DNA from: Fasciolopsis buskii
Lineage: Eukaryota; Platyhelminthes; Trematoda; Plagiorchiida; Fasciolidae
Length of the DNA: 64,000 bases
Direction of reading: 5' to 3'
NCBI GenBank assembly: GCA_008360955.1
Contig: LUCM01007447.1
Coordinates: 1 to 64,000 of the forward strand
Numbering within the stretch: position 1 is the first letter of the stretch; each line of letters begins with the position of its first letter. The position numbers were made by a program, and so were the translations under genes. This document shows positions 47,515-59,430 of the stretch, piece after piece. The notes under the pieces are model-generated. The model worked only from the letters and a program-made list of their open reading frames with translations. It was not told the DNA's origin and did not search any database.

Positions 47515-48440
47515 GTAACCTGCTGGATAGAATTGGCGCGCGAGTTCTGGCCCGGTCAACCGAAAGCACACGGTTTGTCGCATTGGATACCTCAGTTCGC
47601 GTTTTTGCGATTGAGCAAAAGCACAGTTACGACTGGCTCCGGAATGGCTTGCGCACCTCATATTCCCCAACCGTACTGCTGACAAAGATAAAAAGCCACG
47701 ACAACGAAAATGACAGCATACAGAACATTCTTAGCTAGTGCATTTAAGGAGTGTTCTTACACGGAGTTTTCCTCATCTGATGCACCTCCCAGTACAGATT
47801 ATCGCTTTCCGCATGTAAGTACAATCACCGTCCTTGGGAGTTCCATATTCAAGCTTCATAAATATCCTCCAGATAGTCTGAGAAAATCTTGGAAGTCTTC
47901 CTCAGCCTTTAGCAATTTTTTGGCCTTTCGTTGTTGTCAAACACGTGTCTTATCCAATTTTCCTGACGTTCCACCTGGTTTTCACCGCTTCCATCCAGTT
48001 ACCTTATTACCACTGCCTGTCACCTTTTCAGCTTAACGTTTCCGTCTATTAAGCGGGGCTCCTGAAGTTTGGAGACTCCGGCCATATCTCGACATCAGCC
48101 GCTGAGTTTGGCCCATGTGTTGCGCCAGCAATGCTCATATTTAGTGCACTTAAACACGGAATTACTCGTAGTCCGCTGCTCGCAAACAGTCCTAGGAAAC
48201 TTCTTCTGGTGTTGAAAAATTAGTTTTCTATTTTTTTGCTTTTGACTGGTATACTTGTACTATCCCCATCGCTTCGCAACATCTCATTTCATTTTCCAGT
48301 GTGCTTCTGCAATAACTCAAGTTTGCTCCATCCTGCTTCTACTATTTGCATTTCTTTTGCATCCTCCTTGTATAAATTTGATCTTGTCTTGCGCATGCCT
48401 CTCGCAAATCAAGAAATACGCATTTTTATTATAACATTAG
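47515..48440 (+). repeat. Interspersed repeat, diverged direct copy of 1,985-2,870, with CR1-like 3' terminus
   Basis: Same orientation and order of blocks as 1,985-2,870 (see landmarks there: CGCACCTCATATTCCCC at 47,654, GGGAGTTCCATATTCAAG at 47,837, CATATCTCGACATC at 48,083). It ends with the terminus also found at 45,340-45,482, closing in TTTTTATTATAACATTAG near 48,440. This copy shows the repeat is the 3' part of a CR1-like element. Confidence 0.75.
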
Positions 48441-48584
48441 TTATGGAATGTATTTCTACTAATCTTTGACTCCCACGATAAAATTACTCGCACAATCTAG
48501 ATTTGGGCACCGCCTTATTAGATCGGTCGAAGGCTCCTGGTCCAGCGTCTTTTCAACAACTTGCCACATCTAAGGCATATCCTG

Positions 48585-49162
48585 GTGCCCATTTTTTATC
48601 ACACAGCCATATATCTGTACACATTTCACCATTTTGTCAAGATGGCTATCTCTAGGCCTAAGCGTGCCAATATCTACTAGACGCACCGCCTCCGCACCCT
48701 TGCAACCCATCTGCCGGCCTTTAAGATGCACTGGTAATGTCGCAGACTTGTTCTTGCAGACGGATAATAAATTCAAAAATTGGAGCAAATGATTCACGAG
48801 ATAACTTACAAAATTTTACTGATGAAACCGGTGAGCACGAAGCGCTTCTTCTTACCTATCGAGCCAAAACGCCTAAAATCCACTATGCAAACATCTTGCT
48901 AGTGTCTGTCAAACTACCAATTCAATATCCCTAGGGCCGTCTTATGCTGCAGTTTCCAATGTTTCTAACCGCACTCCATTGGGCTCGTTTAAAAACAGTG
49001 TAATTTCCGTTTGCAATATGGCAGAGCTCGCCTGCCACTGTTTTGGACTACGTCAACGAGTGCTAAGCAAATTCTGTTTAGTACTGTTTCAGTTTCTTAG
49101 TCCCGCCGCTGCAAACCAGTTTTTAAGGAGTGAAGCTATGATATCCTCATCTACTTCCCTTC
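48585..49162 (+). repeat. Near-identical inverted repeat A, right copy
   Basis: 578 bases, reverse complement of 31,975-32,552, almost without change. Just past each end, weaker resemblance continues (for example AGCCAACCACATTAATTCTG against GGCCAATCAAAATAACCCAG after 49,162), suggesting the near-identical part is embedded in an older shared repeat. No RT lies upstream here, unlike the left copy, which follows the RT of element I. Confidence 0.92.
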
Positions 49163-50904
49163 AAGCCAACCACATTAATTCTGAAAAAACCTTTTGTTCT
49201 CAGGGTTTCTCAGATTGCACTGAATTGTTGTACCTAAAACCTGTCCACCATACATGTATAACCACAATCCAGCCAACGTTACTCGATTCCTGTTACCACA
49301 GCCTTCCACCTTTCGCCGGATCCTCCGCGGGCTGTTTTTGGCTTTGATAGCCACGTTCGTTTACTATGACTTTCTTTTATAATATTATTCGTATTTCTTG
49401 GAAACTTCGAGAGGCATGCGTGGTTGCTTGATCAAAAGTTACAGGGTTGTTGCAAGTCAAATTGAACAAGCAAATGAACATTTGGGTGCAAAATGAGAGG
49501 AAATAGCTAAACTGTCATATCAAGAGGAACATGGTGTTTATACGCACCAACGATGCATATCGCAGATGCAGAGTTCAACTGGACGGTGGTGGCGGGCGTG
49601 GTGTACGCTGTATTCGCGCTTAAATAGTCTATAAAATGAATATGAATGTTACAATGTCATGAAGAAAGTCTCCAAAGACCTTGAGAGCAAGGTGAAACGT
49701 GTCAAAACGGACCAAAACAACTGACGGGAAGACTACTGTTGGCATATAGATACCCTGTATTATAATGAATATGAAAAATTACGTCGGGCATCTTACCATG
49801 GATCCTGGAGTCAAGAAATTAGTCAAAAGCCTTTTGAAAATGCGGAGGGACGAAGAACACTAACTAACCATTGTTCAAAGACATGAAGAATGGAAATGTC
49901 GTCGGCATTGAGGAGTGAGGCTTCATAGGGTATGGTTGAATAATGTGTTTACCCTGGTAAGCCAGTGTGAAACAAAACCAATTTCTTTGCTTCTTTTGTT
50001 TGCGTTTGTGGGCTTAGCTGATAGAGCTTACCGGCATAGTGATAGCCGCGATTGCCGAGGCGATGACTGAAGTGATTCTTGCAATGGACGATGAAAACGA
50101 CATCTGGAACAGGGATCTATGTATGGGTGCCCTCGTGGCAATTGGATGTCAACGTGGGAGGAATGTTGGACACAGGCGGCCAGTTCCAGCAGTAAATCTG
50201 CGCAATCGGAGGGATTCATGGATCACTTTATGTGGCCTCGATATCTAGGAGGACTTGCTACGTGGGTGATTCACGCGGATTAAAAGCAATGTCCACTTCG
50301 TCGCGGAAGTGGAGCAGGTCATATTTATCCGTCCTGGGACGGTTGATTGAAGCCTTGGGTCAGCTTGTTTTCACGGTGTGCTGAGACGTGCGAGGATGGA
50401 GCCAGAAACTGGATGGTAGACTCTTGGCGAGACACGGGTGCAAACGCACATAACTGCAACGGAAAAAGGCGGAGATGGCAATCTTGGGGTATTCCATCTG
50501 AGGTTTATAGTGCGTGGAAATCAAAGAACCAGACGTGATGAATGTTATGTAGAATGCGTTATCAGGTTATGCCGAACTTCCCGCTTGGAATAATCTCTCT
50601 GTCAAATTCACGCATAAGCAAGGGTTTAGATTGGGACATTAAATATTAATTTGGGAGTAAGTGGGAATGCAATGTGCGTGTCTTTTTATATACCTTGCTA
50701 TATGCGCACTAAACGAAATAGAAAGTCAGGTGAAAAATTGCAGTGGCTTGTTTCATTGACGGAGTTTTTCTGCCTATACCCACAGTGAATTGTACTTCAT
50801 GAAACTACTGGGTATAAAAAATGGCCAGTCCTCGTTGAGTAAGTTGAGATAAGACTTCGAGCGTTATATTCAGTCAGTACCCTAGGCCCAGTTCATAGGC
50901 TCTT
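49163..50904. other. No recognisable gene
   Basis: 49.4-50.9 kb is purine-rich on the plus strand. Minus-strand frames such as 50,219-50,028 have no clear motif. A reading near 50,300 (minus, FRDEVDIAFNP) is faintly like an RTE post-endonuclease linker but not enough to call. Some of 50.5-50.9 kb is probably the 3' region of element III. Confidence 0.35.
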
Positions 50905-53520
50905 TCTATTGGAGTGTAAGGATCGCGCATGTTTAGCAAGTTTTATACGGTTATTGCCTTCCGAATTTCGTTTTCAAGGGTGTCGGAGGCAGAACAAATC
51001 ATCCCTATATGTAGGGGTAGTTTATTCCACAAGGAGGAATATTTGATGGTGAAGGAGTTTTTCTTAAGTGCCATCCTGGACATGGGAACTGAAACCAAGA
51101 ACTCAGGTCGACACAAGCCTTAGGGAAGGTTGTTTCTTATTTGGGGTGCGGAGATGCACACATTTTTACCAATAATCCTGTGAAAAAAGAAGAGGTCGAT
51201 GTGAACTTGACGCAGCCATAAGGGATCGATGTGTATTTTTATGCAACGTTCCATGTAGTCTTGCGAGGGAGAGCAGCCCAGAAGTCGTTTTGTAAATGTT
51301 CGTTGAATATTCTCAATCTGCAGTCTGTCACTCTGCCGCATGTTGGAACACACGATGGAACAGTAGTCCAGGACAGGTCTTACGTGCGTTTTATATATTA
51401 ACAACTTGCTTTCCTGATTTCCAAAAGTTCTGCGTGCCAACCCAATTAGTCTCCTAGCTTTTGCAACTTGGATCCGGGTGTGTTCTGAGAGGTTGAATGT
51501 GCTGGCGTAATGCAAACCCAGGCGTCTGACAGTGTGAGGGGAAGGAATAACTTCCTGATTAACCTCAAAGATTCTTGTAGGAAGGTGGCATTTTTCTGCA
51601 AGTATGCTGCTTTGTGGGCCGAGAATTTCATTGACCAAGCTGCGCACCATGAATCAAGCGATAGTAAATCATTTTTACATTGTCTTTGATCGTGTTGATG
51701 TCACGAAGGGGAAACGTGTATACAATTTTTATATCATTTGCAAACGAAGAAAGAATACCATGCATAACAATGTGAAAAATGTCGTTGATTTGCAGCAGAA
51801 ATAGCAGTTGAATTAGTGCTCCTCCTTGAATAGCTTCACTAGTAATCGGACGACGCTTGGATAGGGTTCCATTTACATTCACTACCTGCATTCTAGAGGC
51901 CAAATAGGAGAAGAACCAAGCCAGAAGGAGGAGTCTATGCCGTAGCTCTTGACTTTCATGGGGAGCTTGCGATGGGATACGCGATCAAAAGCCTTTGCCA
52001 TATCTAAGAAAATCGCAATAACCGACTTCCCTTCTTTGGCAGCCTTCATCAGTATGGTTAGGAAATCAGTCATGCACGCAGAACAATTTCCTTTGAAGGA
52101 AACCATGTTGGCCGGCGTTGATGAGGCCATGATCCAATGGGTAAGTTTTTAGCTTACTTTTTATTATTCCATCTGTAATCCCAGAGACAACTGGGGTGTG
52201 ATTGATGGGTCCGTAATTAGATGGCTCCTGCTTCGAACCGTTTTTGTGAATTAGGACAATGACAGAAGGTTTCCACTGGTGGGGGAAAGTTCGACATTTT
52301 AAGGAAAGATTAAATAGACTGGACAAAAGGAAAGGGATGTCTGCACCCCCAAATTTGAAGAGGGCTGGGGGAAGGCCGTCTAGTCCAACGTAGAAAGGCG
52401 GCCTCACTTTCGACAGCAGTGGTTTAACATCACTTGAGTGAATAAAGGATCATGTAGGGGAATCAGAAGAGACTTGCATAATGTCCGGTACAAGGGTGTT
52501 GTCATCAGTTGTCATAGAGGCGGGGAAACAATCACTGAACACCTCTGAAATCATCAGTGCGTCATTTGTGCACGTGCCCCTGAATATGACTTACGTGATG
52601 TGCGTACTAGGTAGGGAGTGGTTAGTTCCCAGTAGTTTGTCCAGTGCTGCAGCCTTGTTGGCAGAGTGCAACGCTTGAAGTTCCTTCTTCTTTTGAAGAG
52701 AATCGAAAAATGTCTTGATCTCTGTAGACAGGCGGTTCATTTGCAATATCAGAGCAAATTCTTTCGTACTTTTAAATCTTGTCTGGATTAAAGAATGCTT
52801 TTTTTGAGACTGCTCAGGGTGCCCAACCTTTTGGGGATCGTGCCACACTGGTTTGGAGTGATTAGATCAAGGAACACACTTAGAGTTGCGCAAAATTGGT
52901 TGGTGGCCATTTGGGGATCCACTGATAGAAAGAAACCATCACAAATATAACTACGAATTATAGAGGGAAGGTGGCTCCATGAGGCTCTGTGGTATGGTTT
53001 GGTGGAATCTGAGGAGGAGATAACGGACGTCAAAACTGAGAACTTGCAAACAATTTGGGAATGGTTACATCCTATTTATTTGTTTTCTGTGGATGTGCGC
53101 ACCTGTGTTGCGCCAATTTTGAATATAAGATCTAGAATACTGTCGGCCCTTGTGGGTAGTGAAACACGCTGTGTCCGCCCACCCGGTTGTACACTGGAAA
53201 CAAAGGCAGAAAGGCATTTTGAGGGAGGAGAAAGATGACTAGCAAATTCCTGGGGCGCTGCAATCGCCCGCTACTAGCTTAGGGACTGGAAGGTCGGCGG
53301 CCGCGTTAAGCGCGTCAGTTAGTGGTAAGAACTCTGACTGATGCGTGCTAGGGGGACGGTAGATGCAACTGATCAGTAAGTCCGAATGCCCGATAGCCAC
53401 AGTCAGCCTTTCAGGTTAATAAATGTAGAGTGATTGCACCATGAGGCTGAAAGGGTTTCTCTTGTGTATATGAGACAGCCTTCCCCGCGCTTATTTATCC
53501 TGTCTTTCCTAAACGCATTG
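50905..53520 (-). pseudogene. CR1-like element III, ORF2: part of the endonuclease, linker, RT and C-terminus
   Basis: After the gap: an endonuclease piece with GEGCLIYTRETLSAS near 53,475. Linker QMATNQFCATLSVFLDLITP near 52,900. RT GLDGLPPALFKFG near 52,380, KPSVIVLIHKNGSKQEPSNY near 52,270, QHGFLQRK near 52,095, motif A IFLDMAKAFDRVSH near 51,995, motif B' decayed (SEAIQGGALIQLLFLLQIND near 51,820) and motif C SSFANDIKIVYTF near 51,730 (FADD to FAND, second catalytic Asp retained, first lost). The C-terminal half is one frame from 51,650 to a TAA at 51,120, then continues in the same frame with LVSVPMSRMALKKNSFTIKY and SSLWNKLPLHI to about 50,905. Frameshifts break the N-terminal half. Confidence 0.9.
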
Positions 53521-53535
53521 TAACCAATTAATGCA

Positions 53536-53578
53536 NNNNNNNNNNNNNNNNNNNNNNNNNNNNNNNNNNNNNNNNNNN
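53536..53578. other. Assembly gap (43 N)
   Basis: A run of 43 undetermined bases inside the endonuclease of element III. The endonuclease block LLLLNARSILNK lies just before it on the minus strand (near 53,660) and the GEGCLIYT block just after it (near 53,475), so little sequence is probably missing. Confidence 0.98.
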
Positions 53579-55636
53579 TGTCTCAGTGATAGAATGAAAT
53601 CACATCTACGTGTATACACCAACAGGCGCTGCGTGTGCACCTTATTTAGTATCGAGCGAGCATTTAATAGTAACAATGAAAATGGCGCAGTAGTAGTGGC
53701 ATGTGAATGTGGATAACTAGAGTAAATGTCATCATGGACGTATGATTTCTGTTGGGGTGGAAAGTCATGGCGAGACAAGCAAGGAAGAATGGATGTTGGT
53801 GGTAAGGCCTTTGGGTGATTATGTCCTGTCACGCCTGATTCATAAGCTACGGTAGGTTCCAACCTGTTCGTTGGTATAGGCGATAAGCAACGTGCGTTTT
53901 TGTGGAGTGAAGAGGCTGTGCAACGATGATGGAGGGTACGGTATGGCTGAGGGAAAGAGAGGTGAAATAAGGGGTATCCTGACGGCATTCATAGCATATC
54001 AATAGGTGGCAGGATGCTGGAAGGCCATAATTCTAGCTGACTAGAAGCCTCGAGATTTGGTCTGAGCAGGTGGGGAAGTCGGTGTTGGCAGATCGGCTTA
54101 AGCATTGTGTTTACAGGCTGTAGATGGTCAGTCAAGGGTAACTGCGAAAAGTGTGGTCTTGTCCAGATTTGCATATGGTTCGTACGTACGTTTTAGGAAC
54201 AAGTGACGGGCCAGCACTAAGGAAATAAGTTTCAGTTCTGGGACGGTAACCGAGGTTAAAGTTTTGACTATTAAATAACGTCGTTCGACGGGGTAGCGAG
54301 AGATAGTTTTTAGTACCTCGGGGGTTTTGGCGCTGAAATAAGGAGATTGAGGTCTAACGGAGTTAGCCGCACCTCCTGAAAGGGCTGAGCTATGTGACCA
54401 TGGTAGATCTAAAGGCACCGTGCTATTATTTATGGGCTTGGCGGGGATCTTAGGCGATGGAAGAGGTTTATGTTTCACGTGGACCTGTTATATTGGGGAG
54501 GGTTGCAACGTCGTTGGTTGGAGAAAAGTCGCTTTCCTTGGTGTCAAGTACATCATTAGTCACTTAAGGACCTGCAGCCTGTGGGGGCAGGTTGAATTAC
54601 AGGCACTGGCGTTGGCAATCGTACTGTAGAGCGGGTGTGGAGTGGAAGTGTGTTTGAGCCTAACTGAACAAGGTGGCGTTGTGTTGCTGTTGCCTAGGTG
54701 GGAGCGTTTGGACGGGGGAAGAAATGTGGGGGGCGAGCTCGATATTTCTAGGTCTACAAAGGTAGAGCTTGAACCCGTGGATGGTAATGGCTCTAATAAT
54801 TTTCTGTTAGGCCGGCAAAGGGGTAAATGTTTTGGAGACACAATGCCCGTGCAATGTTTGGTGGTGGCATCTTGGAAGTCACGTGCGTGTGACTGGAGTC
54901 GTGCGAAGTGTTGGCAAAAATTTTCCTATCGAGGGGTGTTTTGTCTATGGCTATTTTTGTTTTTAAACGGCGCAGTTGCAGCAGTAAAGCTTTGCTTGCT
55001 GATGGAGAGCTTTGCTAGAATTTTTGTCTGGAACTGCACCATGAGGGGGCATCCAAGACGCCGTCTCCGCTTCCGCAGACTCGCTAACATACATGGTATG
55101 TGCGCCATGCCGCTAGCCGCCACGATTTGATCTCTAAGGCCGTTCATAAGAATGCGATCAGGGATGTTAAAGAAAATAACGTTACATGACCTGTCCACTC
55201 TACTAGATGTTTCGGATGCCGGCACATCCAGGAAGTTGCCAATGGCCACCAGGTCATGTTTGTCCAGCCGTGTCTCAGGGTTGATGAGATGCAAGCATTG
55301 AGATAGCGCGCTCCAGATTGTTAACATGATCCATTAAATTGGATAATCTTTAAAGATTTGTGCCCTGTCATGGGCTTCATCCACTAGGTCATTAAGTACT
55401 ACGGAACATTGGTTCATTGTTCCCAAACGAGGGCCAACTTTGGAGCGTCTTGTAGAGTTAGTTGCGCGACCAATGTCACTGGCGCGTTTGGCTTGCTGCT
55501 GAACACCACGAGCCATTCTTCTCTTACTTTGAAATTTGGTTTGTGAAGAAAATCTAAGTAAGTTTGTGAAAGGCGACCACTTATAGTTGTTACGACTACA
55601 GTGATGACAAGATACTGTGTGTAATCGGGTCGGCAT
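53579..55636 (-). pseudogene. CR1-like element III, ORF1 and start of ORF2
   Basis: ORF1 starts in the frame 55,636-55,334 (Arg/Lys-rich, with a Cys/His-containing CHHCSRNN near 55,610), shifts to 55,327-54,926 with NVIFFNIPDR near 55,165, the conserved NIPD block, then RKRRRRLGCPLMVQF near 55,065. A Pro/Ser-rich tail follows in 54,841-54,560 and 54,478-54,128. ORF2 begins within 53,988-53,580 with FSLLLLNARSILNK near 53,660, the endonuclease N-terminus, and ends at the gap. The layout equals that of elements I and II. Multiple frameshifts make it non-functional. Confidence 0.82.
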
Positions 55637-55859
55637 ATTTCTTGTGGGTTAAATGCTAAGGATTACTGTAGAACGGCGTAAATTCTGAAAACTTCACAAG
55701 ACTAAGTGGGCATCAGCGGTGGGGGCAAGTTATGTGTCTACAAAATGGGCAAGAGGGTGAACTTACAGGACAAAAATGCACTGTGACAGATGGTGGCCGT
55801 TAGATGCCTGGCTAAATTAAGCAACGTGCGACAATTTGACTCAAACCAAAACACCCTGA

Positions 55860-56060
55860 GTCACACTGAACCTCTGAACAGCAGGTTGATGTTTAGGGGT
55901 ATGGAAACTTCTGGATAAAGAAATGAGTAGACAGGCCAAAAGATGCATCTACTCTTGAAGCAACTACGCAGACCGATTGAATTTGTGCGATGTGGAATAA
56001 AAGCGTTTATGCTAAGGGCAAAACAGGGCTGAAAATGTGGCTGTGAATGCCTAGACAAAA
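55860..56060 (-). other. 5' untranslated region of element III
   Basis: Aligns with 36,890-37,110 before ORF1 of element I (see there). About 220 bases between this block and the ORF1 start are less alike. Marks the 5' end of element III near or beyond 56,060. Confidence 0.55.
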
Positions 56061-56182
56061 ATTTTCAAAATGAATGAACAGTGATCCAATCGTAAATTTC
56101 AATGATCAGAAAAATTAAGCTCATTTTTATGTGTGAGGAAATGATTTCTACTTAGCGGATAATGCCAGAATAAACATCCACG

Positions 56183-57030
56183 ATGAAAACTCACGACGCG
56201 GGACGGTGTAGCGCACAATCGTTTTCTGTAACGCATGCTTTCCTAAGGCTTTCTCGACGTGCTGCAATGACCTTTACTTTTCTCAGGAACCTTAGACCTC
56301 TGGCATCAATCGAAACGAGCCTAGTTCTATCTGGAACCATAGTTACTGTTGATGACAGCCTGCTCATACTCTCAGCAGGTAAATCAATACTTCCCGGTGG
56401 AACAAAACCGGCGCTATCAACCTAGCAACTGAAGTAATCAAATCCCTTCATGTTTCATGTTTGGTTAGTCTCGTTGCCATTGTGACCGAACTTCTTGGCT
56501 CTAATCACGCTTACCTTCCACTGTCTTCATCTCGCCTCAAGAAAATGGAAAAATCACCGCCAGGAAAATTACCATGCTGGGGCAAAACCGCATACTGGCA
56601 TCGTAGATGTAAAAAACCTAGTATTTCAACAGTTATTCCCTGCCAAAGGCCCTCGATGTTGTGTCCTAGTAGCGGAGACACCGGCCTATGGCCTCTATTT
56701 GGCGTACCTCTACCGTCATAACGCCATTACTGCCAACTTCAACTTAACGGCTCTCCGGCCCAAGTATGAGCACTGTACTCCAACCCGCTAATGTCTATTT
56801 TTCGTTCAGGCCTACACAGCCAGAGAATTTCCTTTGTCTCCCTCCCTCCTGAGTCACTACAACCTAATTATTCCTGCCCAGACCCACTTCCCCTGTGTTT
56901 TCCTTCACGCCTGTCGCCCAGAAACCTCGCGTCACCCAAACTGGTTATGTATTCTTAATACTCCGGAACTTTCATGCACTACCTCTATGCGCCTCCACTC
57001 AATAGCACTGCAACCCTCATTTTTACGCTG
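56183..57030 (+). other. Possible ORF1 region of element IV, not recognisable
   Basis: Frames at 56,183-56,425, 56,461-56,791 and 56,834-57,052 run in plus orientation ahead of the endonuclease at 57,040. Position suggests ORF1 remains, but no NIPD or TPxQR block can be read, so this rests on context only. Confidence 0.3.
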
Positions 57031-57039
57031 CCTCACTGT

Positions 57040-57735
57040 CGTTCTACACTAATCAAGTTCGGTAGCTTGAAATACTTTGCTGCGTCCTCTAATCAGAACA
57101 CTATCGTCATCATTGAGTCATGGCGTAACGACGAAACACCTAATAACGTGAGTTCTCTTGCCGGATACCAATTTTTGGAGGTACTAGAAATGACCACCGT
57201 AGGGGGCGGTTGCCCTGCCTAAGTGAGACAAGACATATCATTCTCCGTTCTCAAGCATCCAAAGCTTAAACTTATCTGAGGAACAACATGGGCCACTGTC
57301 AAGAAGTCTTCCTGTATTACCCATATAATTCATTTATTGCCCTCCATCCGATAGCAAAATAGGTCCCCCCCCTATTGTCGAATTCATTTGACTCCCCATT
57401 AGCACCCAAAATTTATTTCGAGGACTTCAATCTTCCCGGCGTACCATGGTTCAAGAGTACGCCACCACCAAACCAAGCATCGTTTGTCTTCCGCTTACAT
57501 CATAGTGGTTGTGCGCAGCATGTAACATCACTCACTAGAAATACTAATATGTTAGACCTCATCTTTGCACATAATGAACACCACACCTCGGTTTACTTTG
57601 GAAGCATTTTTCCAAAGACCGATCGCAGAGTAGTTCATGATCGGTTGATGCCTATAATGCCCTCCCGAATAATACTAACGATACAACACCCCCACCCCAT
57701 TTTAACTGGCAACTGTTACCCACTAGCGGGTTAAG
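57040..57735 (+). pseudogene. CR1-like element IV, ORF2 endonuclease
   Basis: The frame 56,974-57,222 gives KYFAASSNQNTIVIIESWRN near 57,072-57,130 (catalytic Glu present as ESW) and SLAGYQFLE, VGGGCPA near 57,150-57,220. A shift leads to 57,375-57,734 with IYFEDFNLPGVPWFKS near 57,411-57,457, where the Gly of GDFN is Glu, and NTNMLDLIFAHNEHH near 57,541-57,585. A degenerate end reading DRRVVHDRL near 57,620 replaces LSDHxxV. The residues known to be needed are largely in place, but the frame is broken. Confidence 0.83.
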
Positions 57736-58970
57736 GACCGAGGAAGCTTTTTGCTAGCAGCTGACCCACAGAAGGCTGCAGATGGATTTTATTGCAACAT
57801 TGGCAGCTGTGTTTTTAAAAGGACCGATAACAAATGAATAATCCAAAATCTTCACAAATTACCTACTTGAAAGCCAAATATATTTAGCGGTAGCGGCTTC
57901 TTCCACTGATACATGAATTTTCCAAGTTTATTTTTTTGCGCCGTCTGTCTGAAACTATCTCTTGTCTAAGTGATTCTCTACTTCGTACAAAAGCTGAGGT
58001 ATCAAAATCACCATAAAGCACTGCATGAATCATGAACACGTGAAAGGCAGCTCACATCGAACTTTCTAATTTTGCCGAATCGTAAGTCTGTGACAACTCT
58101 AAAAGGTAGCTGCGGCGTTCAGTCAATAGTTCGCCTTATCCATGACCCAAGCTGCAGTCAGTGGCACACCGCAATTACAGAATAGGAATAACCCTGCCCC
58201 TCTACCGTGTCTCTTGAAGTTACGACTATGGCAAGACAGATTATCTCAAATCGAGGAGTCGCCAAGGCCTCGAAGGTACCTCCCCAAAAACTGTTGTTAG
58301 TAGTGGCCCTAAATTTCCCTTGCTATTGCTTAACATCTTTATACTTTCAATGAAATCTGGAGTATTTCCGATTGGCCGGAAGCATTCTGTAATAACTACC
58401 CACCATCAGAAGGGATCTTTGTGTGATATTTTTCCAATTATCGTCCTATAAACCAGAAGCCTGTTGTATCCGGGGTGACGGAAATGGTGGTGTAAAGTTC
58501 CATCGTGAACAACCTCCCAGTCTCCAGACGTTCAACAACAAGAAGCACGGATTTCTCCAATAACGTTTATGCTCAACCTGCCGCTTTGGCTTCTCTAACC
58601 TTACCCTCCTAGCAAATCAGGTTATGACTCCCGCAGTCGTCTACCTTGACATGTCTGAGATCATTGACCGTGTCTCTCAACCAAAGTTAGCGCTGTTGGC
58701 GTCACCGATCCTCTTGTATCCTGGCTCTCGTCCTACCTGACCCAAAGATCACAGCTGGTCGCCATAGATGGCATTAACCCTAATTACGGGACTGTTACCA
58801 GTACCGTTATAGGCAGCAGCCCATTTTTCCCCGTTATTCCTTATGTATAATAAAGATTCACTAAATAAAATATCTCACCTTGTCTCCTGCCTGTTTATTG
58901 ATGGCACGAAAACAGCTGACCCCCCAAGCCCAATGACGTTAGTATCGCGATTAGAGGAATCTGTGCTAAT
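57736..58970 (+). pseudogene. CR1-like element IV, reverse transcriptase
   Basis: No clear linker up to 58,300. Then LLLNIFILSMKSGVFPIGRK near 58,318-58,380 and a TTHHQKGSLCDIFPI stretch. Motif A reads VVYLDMSEIIDRVSQ near 58,636-58,680 for the usual VFLDFSKAFDRVSH, so KAFD is IIDR. Then a clear VGVTDPLVSWLSSYLTQRSQ near 58,692-58,751, motif B' as TSTVIGSSPFFPVI near 58,797-58,840, and motif C as SCLFIDGTKTADPP near 58,888-58,925, where FADDT is FIDGT. Both catalytic centres are altered. Confidence 0.85.
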
Positions 58971-59430
58971 GTGTCTGCTTCATCATCCTGGATGATGATC
59001 TTTACCAAAAAGAGCGAAATAATGAAATATAGGTGTACATTACCTGAAGATTCAGTTATACTACGCGGATCTCATGTGGCATGTAGATCCACTATTCATG
59101 ACCTTGATCTCAACTTCTCAGCCTCTTTAAATTTCTCAGAGCAGGTAAATGTTCACTCGGCTAACACTAATTAAAGTATAGGTCTGATGTTTCATAAAAT
59201 GAAACTACCGGACAACATAAGTTGATGCCGTGTTCTGTTTATCTTCTTCATGCCGTCCTCATCCAGTCAGGGCTTCTTCTTTTAACGAAGCATTTCAATT
59301 TGCTCTTCCCACGAACTTCCATTAATTCAGCATTCGCCTTCTTTCTCGGTCGTTCCGTAAATTCCCCTCAAAATATTTATCCCGGCCCGTTTTCCTTTTC
59401 ACCTCCAAGTCTTCCAATCTTAGGATAACG
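58971..59430 (+). pseudogene. CR1-like element IV, ORF2 C-terminal part
   Basis: The frame 58,971-59,174 carries MIFTKKSEIMKYRC and SHVACRSTIHDLDLNFSASL, then NFSEQVN, the standard post-RT block; past a stop the same frame reads SIGLMFHKMKLPDNI to 59,222. The frame 59,222-59,428 follows. It corresponds to 14,578 onward in the copy at 14.6-15.1 kb. The WNKLP motif is not found here. Confidence 0.78.

Noticed and set aside
50028..50540. RTE linker region on the minus strand
   Set aside because: Only one short string (FRDEVDIAFNP) looked similar; flanking residues did not follow the RTE pattern.
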